Positions 43,079 through 52,221 of a DNA stretch of 64,000 nt are shown here, in pieces; the stretch's first letter is position 1; every line of letters starts with the position of its first letter. The stretch lies in assembly GCA_945860705.1 (NCBI GenBank), contig CAMART010000002.1:1-64000 (forward strand), read 5' to 3'. Under the pieces are notes generated by a model, which saw nothing but the letters and a program-made list of their open reading frames with translations, was not told where the DNA came from and made no database searches. The DNA comes from Chitinophaga pinensis. GTDB taxonomy: Bacteria; Bacteroidota; Bacteroidia; Chitinophagales; CAMDFR01. The translations under genes were made by a program, and so were the position numbers.

Positions 43079-44713
43079 ATGAAAATTGCACTTGCACAAC
43101 TGAACTATCATATTGGTAATTTTGAAGCCAATACAAAAAAAATAATTGATGCTATTGCTGAAGCTAAAAGCAAAAATGCCGATATCGTTCTTTTTGGAGA
43201 GCTAGCGGTGTGTGGTTATCCGCCAAGAGATTTTTTAGAGTTTGATGATTTTATCAATAGATGTCAAATGTCTATAAATGATATAACAGCTCACACTGAA
43301 GGAATAGCTGTAGTCGTAGGTTGCCCAATCAAAAACCCAAAAATAGAAGGTAAAGATTTATTTAATGCAGCATATTTTATTGCCGATAAAAAAATAATCC
43401 ATGTCACACATAAAACATTGCTTCCCACTTATGATGTTTTTGATGAGTATAGATATTTCGAACCGAATGAAATATTTGAATGTGTAACTTATAAAGGAAA
43501 AAAAATTGCAGTTACTATCTGTGAAGATATTTGGAATGTAGGCAATGAAAATCCTTTGTATCAAACATGTCCTATGGATTTTCTAATCAAACAATCTCCC
43601 GATTTTATTTTAAATCTTTCAGCTTCACCATTCAATTATACGCATCCTGCACTTCGACATCATACTGTGAAAGCCAATGTAAATACTTATAAAATCCCAA
43701 TGTATTATTGTAATAATATAGGTGCACAAACAGAATTGATTTTTGATGGAGGCTCTATGGTATATGATGCACAGGGTAACTGTTGTGGTATGCTTCCACA
43801 TTTTGAAGAATGTATAGAAGTATTTGATTCGGAAAACCTTAAAGCACAAGAAGCGCCTGATTATACTCAACAAAAATATCGATTGATGTACGATGCATTA
43901 GTAATGGGCATCAAAGATTATTTTCAAAAAATGGGGTTCAAAAATGCAATATTAGGATTGAGCGGAGGTGTAGATTCAGCTCTAGTATTGTGTTTGGCTG
44001 TAGCAGCTTTAGGTAAAGAAAATGTGATGAGTGTATTGCTTCCTTCTCAGTATTCTACAGGACATTCTGTAGATGATTCATTAGCTTTAGTTAAAAACCT
44101 AGGTTCGCCACATGAGATTATTCCTATCAAAGATGCGTTTGATACATTTGAAAAATTACTTGCTCCACAGTTTAAAGATTTGCCAGAAAATGTAACCGAA
44201 GAAAATATACAAGCTAGATGTAGAGCTGTTTTACTGATGGCTATGAGCAATAAATTTGGCTATATACTTTTGAATACTACAAACAAAAGTGAGGCTGCAG
44301 TTGGCTATGGTACATTATATGGCGATATGTGTGGTGGCATAGCTGTATTAGGTGATGTATACAAAACAGAAGTATATGAAATTTGTAATTATATAAATAT
44401 AGATAAAGAAATAATTCCATTACACATTCTCACTAAAGCTCCAAGTGCAGAGTTGCGACCTGGACAAAAAGATTCAGACTCATTACCAGAATATAGTCTA
44501 TTAGACTCTTTGCTTTATCAGTATATCGAAAAACGTCAAGGTCCCAATGAGTTATTAGCATTAGGTTTTGACAAAGCACTAATCGATAGAGTACTCAAAA
44601 TGGTAAATAGTAATGAATGGAAAAGATACCAAACTCCACCTATATTAAGGGTTTCTCCTTGTGCATTTGGAGTAGGAAGAAGAATGCCTATTGTAGGTAA
44701 ATACTTGTCTTAA
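43079..44713 (+). CDS. nadE: Glutamine-dependent NAD+ synthetase
   Basis: Last step of NAD synthesis: deamido-NAD plus glutamine and ATP to NAD. An N-terminal nitrilase-type glutaminase domain has the triad Glu41 (FGELAVCGYPP), Lys112 (HKTLLPTYDVF) and Cys148 (TICEDIW). The C-terminal synthetase domain carries the ATP-PPi motif SGGVDSA at 295-301. 544 residues, complete. Together with kmo and the 3-hydroxyanthranilate dioxygenase in this window it belongs to NAD metabolism, though it is not in an operon with them. Confidence 0.96.
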   Translation: MKIALAQLNYHIGNFEANTKKIIDAIAEAKSKNADIVLFGELAVCGYPPRDFLEFDDFINRCQMSINDITAHTEGIAVVVGCPIKNPKIEGKDLFNAAYFIADKKIIHVTHKTLLPTYDVFDEYRYFEPNEIFECVTYKGKKIAVTICEDIWNVGNENPLYQTCPMDFLIKQSPDFILNLSASPFNYTHPALRHHTVKANVNTYKIPMYYCNNIGAQTELIFDGGSMVYDAQGNCCGMLPHFEECIEVFDSENLKAQEAPDYTQQKYRLMYDALVMGIKDYFQKMGFKNAILGLSGGVDSALVLCLAVAALGKENVMSVLLPSQYSTGHSVDDSLALVKNLGSPHEIIPIKDAFDTFEKLLAPQFKDLPENVTEENIQARCRAVLLMAMSNKFGYILLNTTNKSEAAVGYGTLYGDMCGGIAVLGDVYKTEVYEICNYINIDKEIIPLHILTKAPSAELRPGQKDSDSLPEYSLLDSLLYQYIEKRQGPNELLALGFDKALIDRVLKMVNSNEWKRYQTPPILRVSPCAFGVGRRMPIVGKYLS

Positions 44714-44812
44714 AACTGAACTAATTTAATCTATTAATTAATGTAATAAGATAGATTCTAGAATTTAGCATCTTATTTCTTAATACTTGATACTTAAATC
44801 TTACTACTGTTT

Positions 44813-45637
44813 TTATCTAAATGTCAATGTTCTAGTTCTGCCTCTTGCAGAGATTGTGAAAGTGTTATCACAAGTACCAGAACCAAAATTGATACTTCTG
44901 TCTATACCACCAATTTTAGAAAAGATAATACTGCCTGCTGTGATTTTGTGTACACAACTCATATCAATTGTAAGTGCGCTACTTATTGTTGCAGTAAAGG
45001 CATCTCCTCCAGCTGTAGTTCCTGAAGCATCTCCTGTGATAGAATATTTGTCATCTGCTCTAGTAGGAGTGCTATATCCATTTAACCAAGTTCGCACTCT
45101 ATTGCTTACCCATGATATAGTACCACTGCCATCAGCTTTTATGATACTGCCCGTTACAGAAATAGTATAGTAATAATTTCCATCGGTATTCATGCCCATA
45201 TTAGTCACCGTTTTTGTGCCCTCTATTTTATTGTCATTTACATAATAGTTGTCAAAAGTAATAGTGTGAACAGAGCCTGCATCTTTGTATCTGCCTGTAT
45301 AATTGATAATTACTTTTCCTCTTCTGTTTTTACCATCTGCACACATACAATTGCTACTGCCAAAATCTATAGTAATAATTCTTGCAATTGTATCTACTAT
45401 TACCGTATCACACAGTCCACCCATGATATCAGATACTTCTCCAGTTTTAAAAGAATTGAGTGAACCTTCATACGCTTCATCATTCATTTGGCTTACATCA
45501 TTAAAGGATTGTTCAGCAAGACCATTATCATTTCCCAATGATTCAGTGATATCTACATCAGCTTTTTTACAAGCACCTAAAAAGAAAAACATAATAAACG
45601 TGCATAGCACTAAACTACTTAAAATTAATTTTTTCAT
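44813..45637 (-). CDS. Lipoprotein, paralogue of the 59449 gene product
   Basis: Signal peptide with lipobox (FIMFFFLGAC). The mature beta-rich 250 residues contain ITIDFGSSNCMCADGKNRRG followed by KVIINYTGRYKDAG, which aligns with LYINFDGTTICPNPNRKRSG then QIKVELTNGAHWSDAG in the lipoprotein at 59449-60384. Both continue with a strand pair of the type TFDNY/TYTNY and have a later cysteine-bounded segment. No known domain name is assigned; surface beta-sandwich is likely. Single gene. Confidence 0.78.
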   Translation of the reverse strand: MKKLILSSLVLCTFIMFFFLGACKKADVDITESLGNDNGLAEQSFNDVSQMNDEAYEGSLNSFKTGEVSDIMGGLCDTVIVDTIARIITIDFGSSNCMCADGKNRRGKVIINYTGRYKDAGSVHTITFDNYYVNDNKIEGTKTVTNMGMNTDGNYYYTISVTGSIIKADGSGTISWVSNRVRTWLNGYSTPTRADDKYSITGDASGTTAGGDAFTATISSALTIDMSCVHKITAGSIIFSKIGGIDRSINFGSGTCDNTFTISARGRTRTLTFR

Positions 45638-45713
45638 TTTTTTATAGATTTTATTTTAATAAATATATCTAGTAGACTTTTGTTTTTATTAAAGGTTTAA
45701 TTGATGAGTATTA

Positions 45714-46241
45714 TTAATCTACAAATCTAGGATCTACTTCCATCACATGAGCACATTTTTTGCAAGTGCGATATTCAAGACTAGAATAAAACTCTCTAAA
45801 TCTCGGAATAAAATCTTTTTCAATATTGGTCAGATGAAATTTATATTCGTGTAATAAATTATTACAATTTTCACAATACCACTGAAGTCCATCTTCTAAA
45901 GTTTCTCTTTTTACTTCTATAACAAGACCTACAGTATTTGGTCCTCGTCTTGGTTGATGAGGTACACCAGCAGGTAGTAAAAACATTTCACCTTGCTTAA
46001 TAGGAATAGTCACTGCTTGTCCATCTTCTTGTATGCCTACTTCTATATCTCCTTCTAGTTGGTAGAATAATTCTTCTGTTTCATTGTAATGGTAGTCTTT
46101 TCGAGCATTGGGTCCTCCTACCATCATCACTATATAGTCTCCTGATTCTACATATAGATTTTTGTTTCCTACAGGTGGTTTTAGCAGGTCTCTATTAGTA
46201 GTTATCCATTCTTGAATATTAAAAGGTCTTCTTATTGGCAT
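45714..46241 (-). CDS. nbaC: 3-hydroxyanthranilate 3,4-dioxygenase
   Basis: Cupin oxygenase that opens the ring of 3-hydroxyanthranilate to give the precursor of quinolinate in tryptophan-kynurenine metabolism. The cupin metal site is seen in ARKDYHYNETEELFYQLEGD (His, Glu) and the second His in PAGVPHQPRR. The C-terminal rubredoxin-like iron site is present as CENC (about residue 123) and CKKC (about 160), as in the bacterial enzymes. 175 residues. kmo lies 12 kb away; the gene stands alone. Also called haaO. Confidence 0.95.
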   Translation of the reverse strand: MPIRRPFNIQEWITTNRDLLKPPVGNKNLYVESGDYIVMMVGGPNARKDYHYNETEELFYQLEGDIEVGIQEDGQAVTIPIKQGEMFLLPAGVPHQPRRGPNTVGLVIEVKRETLEDGLQWYCENCNNLLHEYKFHLTNIEKDFIPRFREFYSSLEYRTCKKCAHVMEVDPRFVD

Positions 46242-46339
46242 GATATATATTTTACTTATAACAAACGTACATAAAAAAATAGAAATTTTTGAATATTATA
46301 TCTGCTAATAAATATTGAAAATTTTTTTTGTTTTTATTT

Positions 46340-46550
46340 AGCCCGCAGATAATGCAGATAAACGCAGAAAAATCTGTGTAAATCAGCGGGAATATTTTAT
46401 TTTTTTAGCCCGCAGATAACGCAGATAAGCGCAGAGAAAATCTGTGTAAATCAGCGGATGAATCAGCGAAAATCAGCGGGAATGTTTTTTTATTTAGCCC
46501 GCAGATGACGCAGATAAGCGCAGAGACAATTCGTGAAAATCAGCAGGAAT
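46340..46550 (+). repeat. Left array of three AGCCCGCAGAT repeats
   Basis: Units begin at 46340, 46407 and 46496 with AGCCCGCAGAT, continue GCAGATAAGCGCAGA, then ATCTGTGTAAATCAGCGG, and end in a T-rich spacer. The two halves of each unit are imperfect inverted repeats (GCCCGCAGAT versus ATCAGCGGG). Unit lengths vary because a middle ATCAGCGA block is present or absent. They precede the GxxExxY gene. The rest of the gap between 46241 and 46612 is AT-rich with nothing evident. Confidence 0.9.
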
Positions 46551-46611
46551 TTTACTCGTCATATTTTTTTTAAATAAATTTAATATTTTTACTAACTATA
46601 AAAAATAACTT

Positions 46612-46998
46612 ATGACTGAAAACGATATTTCATATAAAATAAGAGGTTCTATTTTTAAAGTCTATAATGAACTGGGACCAGGCTTATTAGAATCGGCTTA
46701 TGAATCAGTATTAGCATATGAGTTAAAAAAAGAAAAATTAAAAACAGAAGTTCAGGTTTCTCTACCGCTATACTATGATGAAATAAAAATGGATGTAGGT
46801 TACAGAATAGATATTCTAGTAGAAAACAAAGTAATAATAGAAATAAAATCTGTAGAAAATCTTTTAGAAGTTCATCATAAACAATTAATTACTTATCTGA
46901 AACTTTCTAATTTAAAACTTGGACTTTTAGTTAATTTTAATACAGCAGATATTGGCAAATCAATTTTTAGAAAAGTTAATGGGTTAGGAGTAATATAG
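46612..46998 (+). CDS. GxxExxY family protein
   Basis: A 128-residue protein with the signature GLLESAYESVL (Gly-x-x-Glu-x-x-Tyr, about residues 25-31) near the N-terminus. The core has GYRIDILVENKVIIEIKS, a PD-(D/E)xK-like nuclease pattern (Asp in RIDILV, then Glu-x-Lys in EIKS). The function of the family is unknown, possibly a nuclease. It is bracketed by eight copies of a palindromic repeat, a known type of setting for such genes. Complete and intact. Confidence 0.92.
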   Translation: MTENDISYKIRGSIFKVYNELGPGLLESAYESVLAYELKKEKLKTEVQVSLPLYYDEIKMDVGYRIDILVENKVIIEIKSVENLLEVHHKQLITYLKLSNLKLGLLVNFNTADIGKSIFRKVNGLGVI

Positions 46999-47004
46999 TT
47001 TTAT

Positions 47005-47390
47005 AGCCCGCAGATAACGCAGATAAACGCAGAGAAAATCTGTGGTAATCAGCGGATTAATCAGCGAAAATCAGCGGGAGTGTTTTTTTTATTTTTTAGC
47101 CCATAGATAGCACAGATAAACGCAGAGAAAATCTGTGTAAATCAGCTGATAAATAAGCGAAAATCAGCGGGAGTTTTTTTTTATTTTTTAGCCCGTAGAT
47201 AGCACAGATAAACGCAGAGAAAATCTGTGTAAATCAGCGGATAAATCAGCGAAAATCAGCGGGAGTATTTTTTATTATTTAGCCCGCAGATGACGCAGAT
47301 AAGCGCAGAAAAATCTGTGAAAATCAGCGGGAGTGTTTTTTATTATTTAGCCCGCAGATATTGCAGATAAGCGCAGAGAAATGACGAATT
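47005..47390 (+). repeat. Right array of five AGCCCGCAGAT repeats
   Basis: Units start at 47005, 47098, 47190, 47281 and 47349; the last is truncated. Periods are 93, 92, 91 and 68 bases; the 68-base unit lacks the middle block. Same orientation as the left array. The units differ from one another by a few substitutions such as AGCCCATAGAT and AGCCCGTAGAT. The stretch 46999-47451 holds only these repeats. Confidence 0.9.
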
Positions 47391-47451
47391 CTATTTGCCT
47401 ACTTAAAAATTAAATAATTTTTGAATATTTAATTATCAGTATTTTTACCAA

Positions 47452-48243
47452 ATGAATTTACATCTAAAAAACAAAAATGCACTAGTCTGTGGTAGTTCTG
47501 CAGGTATAGGTAAAGCAAGTGCTATATTACTTACATCATTAGGAGCAAATGTCACACTTGTTGCTCGTAATGAAGAGAAACTAAAAGAAGTACTAAAAAC
47601 ATTAGACACTAGTCAAGGACAAATACATAATTATGTTGCAGTAGATTTTTCTTCTCCTGAAAATGTGCAAATAGAAATAGATAAGCATTTGATTAATAAT
47701 AAAATTAACTATCACATACTTATCAATAATACCGGAGGGCCACCTGCTGGACAAGCTATTGATGCTAAAGAAAGAGATTTTTTAAGTGCATTTAATAATC
47801 ATTTGATATGCAATCATATTTTAGTAAAAGCTCTTGTACCAGGAATGAAAGCAAACAAATATGGTAGAATTATTAATATCATTTCTACATCTGTAAAAGC
47901 TCCACTACACGGACTTGGTGTAAGCAATACTATTCGTGGTGCAGTAGCAAGCTGGTCAAAAACTTTAGCAAATGAATTGGGGCAATATAATATCACTGTA
48001 AACAATGTACTTCCTGGTGCTACAGCTACTGAAAGACTAGATGCTATCATCAATAACAAAAGTGCAAAAGCAAATAAATCTACAGATGATATTGCTCATG
48101 AAATGATGAATGAAGTCCCAATGAAACGATTTGCTCAACCTGATGAAATAGCTAATGCGGTATGTTTTTTGGCTAGTGAAGCTGCATCATATATTAATGG
48201 AATAAACCTGCCAGTAGATGGAGGTAGAACAGCTAGTTTATAA
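47452..48243 (+). CDS. Short-chain dehydrogenase/reductase
   Basis: Classical SDR of 263 residues with the cofactor motif GSSAGIGKASA (about residues 14-24), NNTGGPPAG, and a catalytic region where the expected Ser is in IISTSVKAP. No standard YxxxK is visible (the position reads near GVSNTIRGAVASWSKTLANE), so the Tyr of the triad appears replaced, as in some SDRs of the FabG-like BKR group. C-terminal NGINLPVDGGRTAS is typical. It is 0 bases from the MFS gene. Substrate unknown; SDRs of this type occur beside kynurenine pathway genes. Confidence 0.85.
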   Translation: MNLHLKNKNALVCGSSAGIGKASAILLTSLGANVTLVARNEEKLKEVLKTLDTSQGQIHNYVAVDFSSPENVQIEIDKHLINNKINYHILINNTGGPPAGQAIDAKERDFLSAFNNHLICNHILVKALVPGMKANKYGRIINIISTSVKAPLHGLGVSNTIRGAVASWSKTLANELGQYNITVNNVLPGATATERLDAIINNKSAKANKSTDDIAHEMMNEVPMKRFAQPDEIANAVCFLASEAASYINGINLPVDGGRTASL

Positions 48244-49488
48244 ATGAATATTTTTAGACAAGGTTCAGCATTTGAAGTATTAAAATTTAAAGACTATCGG
48301 TATTTTACGATAGGTAGGTTTTTTATCATTTTTGCTATCAGTATACAGGCTGTAGTGGTGGGCTGGCAAGTATATGAAGCTACCAAAAGCGAATGGCAAC
48401 TGGGACTTATAGGTCTCGCAGAAGCTATACCTTTTATTTTTACTAGTTTGTTTGGTGGTCATGTAGCGGATATTTTTAGTAGAAAAAAAATTGTGGTTAT
48501 TTCCAATTTTGTTTATTTGATAGCTACTATTCTATTGGTTTTGATAAGTTATTATTTTGCTACTATTTTCCCCGTTTATGGTTTATGGCCAGTATTTGCA
48601 GTCATATTTATTACAGGTATTGCTCGTGGTTTTTTAGCACCTGCACAGTCTGCTTTTTTGGCACAACTCGTACCTAGAGACAAGCTCATGTATGCAGCAA
48701 CAGTAGGAAGCATGAATTACTATGGAGCAAGTATCATAGGCACTGCGGTAGGTGGACTTTTGTGCGGATATATAGGTACTTATTTATCTTATGTAGTTGT
48801 TTCTTCACTTACTTTATTTGGTCTGCTTATCATGTTTTTGATGGTGAAAGATTATACCTATGAAAAGAAAGAAACCAAGAATAATATATTTCAAAATATT
48901 TATGAAGGAATTGAGTTTGTATTTAAAAACGAATATTTATTGACAGCCTTATCGTTGGATATGTTTGCAGTACTCTTTGGCGGTGCAGTAGCTATACTTC
49001 CGGCTTTTGCAGACAAAATATTACATGTAGGTCCACAAGAATTTGGCTTACTCAGGGCTGCTCCATCTGTTGGTATAGTGGTGGTTTTATTATTGCTTGC
49101 ATATTTCCCACCTAGAAAAGAAGCTGGAAAAAAATTATTGTATTGTGTAGCAGGATTTGGATTGGCAACTATAGCTTTTGCATTGAGTAGAAATTTCTAT
49201 TTGTGTTTTTTCTTTTTGATGCTTACAGGTGTATTTGATGGTGTGAGTGTTGTGATACGAGGTAGTATTGTTCCTATGTTTTCTCCAGATCATATGCGAG
49301 GTAGAATAGAATCTGTCAATAAAATATTTATAGGTAGTAGCAACGAACTCGGCAGTTTTGAAAGCGGTTTTGCTGCACGCGCTATGGGCTTAGTTCCATC
49401 GATATTGTTTGGTGGATGTATGACTATGCTCGTTGTAGCGATTACTTGGTGGCGAGCTAAAGGTTTGAGAAAATTGGATTTGGAGTAA
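48244..49488 (+). CDS. MFS transporter, enterobactin-exporter-like (TMS/ENT type)
   Basis: A 414-residue membrane protein with about twelve hydrophobic segments. The N-terminal half has WQVYEATKSEWQLGLIGLAE and GGHVADIFSRKKIV, the conserved loop 2-3 motif of MFS exporters (GxxxDxxxRKK). RGFLAPAQSAFLAQLVPRDK is characteristic of the EntS/MFS_3 family. The ATG immediately follows the TAA of the SDR gene, so the two are coupled. The exported substrate is unknown. Confidence 0.9.
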   Translation: MNIFRQGSAFEVLKFKDYRYFTIGRFFIIFAISIQAVVVGWQVYEATKSEWQLGLIGLAEAIPFIFTSLFGGHVADIFSRKKIVVISNFVYLIATILLVLISYYFATIFPVYGLWPVFAVIFITGIARGFLAPAQSAFLAQLVPRDKLMYAATVGSMNYYGASIIGTAVGGLLCGYIGTYLSYVVVSSLTLFGLLIMFLMVKDYTYEKKETKNNIFQNIYEGIEFVFKNEYLLTALSLDMFAVLFGGAVAILPAFADKILHVGPQEFGLLRAAPSVGIVVVLLLLAYFPPRKEAGKKLLYCVAGFGLATIAFALSRNFYLCFFFLMLTGVFDGVSVVIRGSIVPMFSPDHMRGRIESVNKIFIGSSNELGSFESGFAARAMGLVPSILFGGCMTMLVVAITWWRAKGLRKLDLE

Positions 49489-49491
49489 ATT

Positions 49492-49971
49492 TTAGTTGCT
49501 AATACTATAATATGGTTTCAGTAATTTATCTAAATCTGCATCACCATCTATATACCAGTTCGAAATACTTATATTATCTTCTTTATTTATAATGTTTAAT
49601 TCTCCTGAAAAAAAGAATCCCCTTGATAAACTTTTATATACTCTACAAATACTCAAATCGTACATTTTATCATTCAATGTATAATAGACTAAATTTTTAT
49701 TTATAATAAAAACAGGATTTTTATAAAATGGCATGTAAACAACTCGGCATAATAGAAAAAATAATAAACTCAGTAAAACAAAACAATAATACTCGATATT
49801 ATTTGATTTAATCATAATGTAAATAATAAAGAATATTGCTATACTTAATAAAAATATGGATAGCAATGCGGTTTTTTTATAATAATAAAACCTTATACCG
49901 TCAATATGGTCATAATTTTTATTATTGTTTTTTATAGCATTTACTAAATTAATTCTCATATGTTTTATCAT
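49492..49971 (-). CDS. Small membrane protein of unknown function downstream of serA
   Basis: No family recognised. Two close hydrophobic helices (about residues 35-58 and 62-82) are followed by a soluble about 75-residue C-terminal domain (NPVFIINKNLVYYTLNDKMY then LSICRVYKSLSRGFFF). The layout of two helices and a small PH-like beta domain resembles the bacterial PH-domain/STM3941-type proteins, but this is inference. It starts 3 bases after serA ends, so it is probably coexpressed with serA. Confidence 0.65.
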   Translation of the reverse strand: MIKHMRINLVNAIKNNNKNYDHIDGIRFYYYKKTALLSIFLLSIAIFFIIYIMIKSNNIEYYCFVLLSLLFFLLCRVVYMPFYKNPVFIINKNLVYYTLNDKMYDLSICRVYKSLSRGFFFSGELNIINKEDNISISNWYIDGDADLDKLLKPYYSISN

Positions 49972-49974
49972 TTT

Positions 49975-51207
49975 TTAATACAACACCCTCGTTCTTATAG
50001 TCCCCTCAATATCACTCAGTACATCTTGTAAATCATCTGTAGTGTCTATATCGCTTTTGATATCAAGTACTACATATCCTACTTCTTGATTGGTATTTAA
50101 ATATTGACCTACGATATTTATGTTTTTAGAGGCCATGCATGAATTGATAGCAGAGAGCATTCCGGGTATGTTGTTATGTATATGCAATATTCTTCTAGTG
50201 CCTTCTTGTATTGGTAGATTTATTTCTGGTAAAGAATGAGACCCCATGGTATTGCCCGTGTCTATAAAAGAAATAATTTTATTGCTTACATCTGCTCCTA
50301 TATTTGCTTGAGCTTCTTCGGTGCTTCCACCTATATGAGGTGTAAGTATTACGTTTTCTATGTTTTGCAACACAGTTGCAAATGAATCGCCTTTGCTCTT
50401 AGGTTCTATCGGGAAAACATCTATTGATGCACCAAGAATTTTTTTATCTATTAAAGCGTTTTTCAAAGCGTCTAAATCTACTACAGTTCCTCTTGCATAA
50501 TTAATAAGGACTGCTGTTTTTTTCATCAGACCTATATTGTTTTTATTGATGATGTTTTCTGTTGTAGAATTTTCTGGTACATGTATACTTACTACATCAC
50601 TTTTTTCTAGTAGCTCATTGATACTTGTTACATTTTTTGCATTGCCAAGTGGTAGTTTTGGATTCACATCATAATAAATTACATCTAGTCCCATATTTTC
50701 TGCAAGTACACTCAATTGAGAACCAATATGACCATAACCAATAATACCTAGCGTTTTGCCACGTAGTTCAAAACAGTTTTTACTGTCTTTGAGCCAAACG
50801 CCTGCATGAGCTTGTTTGTTTTTCTCTGGTATCTGTCTTATCAGCTGAATCATACTGCTGATGACCAATTCAGCAACAGAGCGAGTATTAGAGTATGGTG
50901 CATTAAAAACAGGAATACCTCTCCTTCCTGCTTCTTTTAAATCTACTTGATTGGTGCCAATACAATAACAACCAATACAAATTAATTTCTCTGCATGTGA
51001 TAATGCTAATGCATCAATTTGTGTTTTAGATCGAATACCAAGTACATGAATATCTTTTATAGCTTCATGTAGCTCCTCACCAGTGAGTGCACCTTTAAGA
51101 CAATTTATTTGAGTATAACCTTTAGCTTGGAGATTTCCTACTGCTACATCACTGATACCTTCGAGCAGTAAGATTTTAATTTTATTTTTTGGAAAAGATG
51201 TAGTCAT
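49975..51207 (-). CDS. serA: D-3-phosphoglycerate dehydrogenase
   Basis: First step of serine biosynthesis from 3-phosphoglycerate. Catalytic domain of the 2-hydroxyacid dehydrogenase family with the NAD motif GIIGYGHIGSQLSVLAENMG (about residues 153-172), the Arg in NYARGTVVD, the Glu region IDVFPIEPKSKGD and the His in LTPHIGGSTEEAQ. Residues about 338-410 form an ACT domain, the usual serine-feedback regulatory domain, giving a short SerA of 410 residues. It is divergent from the yicC gene. Confidence 0.95.
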   Translation of the reverse strand: MTTSFPKNKIKILLLEGISDVAVGNLQAKGYTQINCLKGALTGEELHEAIKDIHVLGIRSKTQIDALALSHAEKLICIGCYCIGTNQVDLKEAGRRGIPVFNAPYSNTRSVAELVISSMIQLIRQIPEKNKQAHAGVWLKDSKNCFELRGKTLGIIGYGHIGSQLSVLAENMGLDVIYYDVNPKLPLGNAKNVTSINELLEKSDVVSIHVPENSTTENIINKNNIGLMKKTAVLINYARGTVVDLDALKNALIDKKILGASIDVFPIEPKSKGDSFATVLQNIENVILTPHIGGSTEEAQANIGADVSNKIISFIDTGNTMGSHSLPEINLPIQEGTRRILHIHNNIPGMLSAINSCMASKNINIVGQYLNTNQEVGYVVLDIKSDIDTTDDLQDVLSDIEGTIRTRVLY

Positions 51208-51304
51208 CCTGCAAAGATAGATGAAATGAGATTTTTATATTCAAAGCATTTTATACAATTTTTTAAGTAGATAATCTTAATAGAATTTTACAATCATTAT
51301 TCAA

Positions 51305-51312
51305 TACCTTTG
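51305..51312 (+). promoter_or_regulatory. -7 element upstream of yicC
   Basis: TACCTTTG fits TAnnTTTG and lies 22 bases before the ATG at 51334. The -33 element is not clear. Confidence 0.5.
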
Positions 51313-51333
51313 TAATACACAAAATTTTTCAAT

Positions 51334-52209
51334 ATGCTATATTCAATGACAGGTTATGGAAAGGCTACTATCAATAATAATGGTAAAACCATAGCTGTAG
51401 AAATGCGTTCTCTGAATAGCAAAGGTCTTGAAATAAATATGAAGATACCCAGCAATTACAGACAGTTTGAATTTGTATGGAGAAACACAATGTCTACTGC
51501 TTTAGAAAGAGGCAAAGTAGATGTATCTATTAATGTAGAAGAAACTCAAATTCAGTTGACAGAAATCATCAATAAAGAATTGTTAAAATCTTATTTGATA
51601 CAGCTTCAAGAGATATGTGAGGAGACAAATGCCTCTAAAGAAGGTTTGATGGATACTGTACTCAAACTACCAGGAGTAATACAAAGCAATAATGATAATA
51701 ATAGTGAAACTTCAGAAAAAGAAATAACAGAGGTATTGCTCCTTGCTATAAAAGATATGCAAAAATTTAGAGCAGATGAAGGCACAAAACTAGAGGAAGA
51801 ATTAAGCAAAAGAATTGAAGAGATAATGGTCAATCTCCAACAAGTAAAAATAGTAGAACCAACTAGAACTATAGAAATAAAAGAACAATTGAGAACCAAT
51901 CTAGCACTAGTAATCAGCAATGAAAATCTTGATGCCAATAGACTAGAGCAAGAAATCATCTATTATATAGAAAAATTAGATATCACCGAAGAGATCGTAC
52001 GACTAGAAACACACTGTAATTATTTTAAAGAAATAATGAGTGATGCGATGACTTCTAAAGGTAGAAAGTTGAATTTTGTAGCACAAGAAATAGGAAGAGA
52101 AATAAACACTATTGGCTCTAAGGCAAACAACAAAGATTTACAAGTATTAGTAGTACAAATGAAAGATGAGTTAGAAAAAATAAAAGAACAATTAAATAAT
52201 ATATTGTAG
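51334..52209 (+). CDS. yicC: YicC family endoribonuclease
   Basis: RNA-processing protein of the YicC/YloC family. N-terminus MLYSMTGYGKATINNNGKTI and VEMRSLNSKGLEINMKIP, and the C-terminal DUF1732 segment GRKLNFVAQEIGREINTIGS followed by KANNKDLQVLVV, are diagnostic. 291 residues. It is followed 12 bases later by gmk, the usual gene order in bacteria. First gene of the yicC-gmk-apaG group. Confidence 0.95.
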   Translation: MLYSMTGYGKATINNNGKTIAVEMRSLNSKGLEINMKIPSNYRQFEFVWRNTMSTALERGKVDVSINVEETQIQLTEIINKELLKSYLIQLQEICEETNASKEGLMDTVLKLPGVIQSNNDNNSETSEKEITEVLLLAIKDMQKFRADEGTKLEEELSKRIEEIMVNLQQVKIVEPTRTIEIKEQLRTNLALVISNENLDANRLEQEIIYYIEKLDITEEIVRLETHCNYFKEIMSDAMTSKGRKLNFVAQEIGREINTIGSKANNKDLQVLVVQMKDELEKIKEQLNNIL

Positions 52210-52221
52210 TTAATAATTTTT

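Noticed and set aside
46340-47390. CRISPR array
   Set aside because: The repeats are 68-93 bases, imperfect, with T-rich non-unique spacers and a gene in the middle; no cas genes are present.
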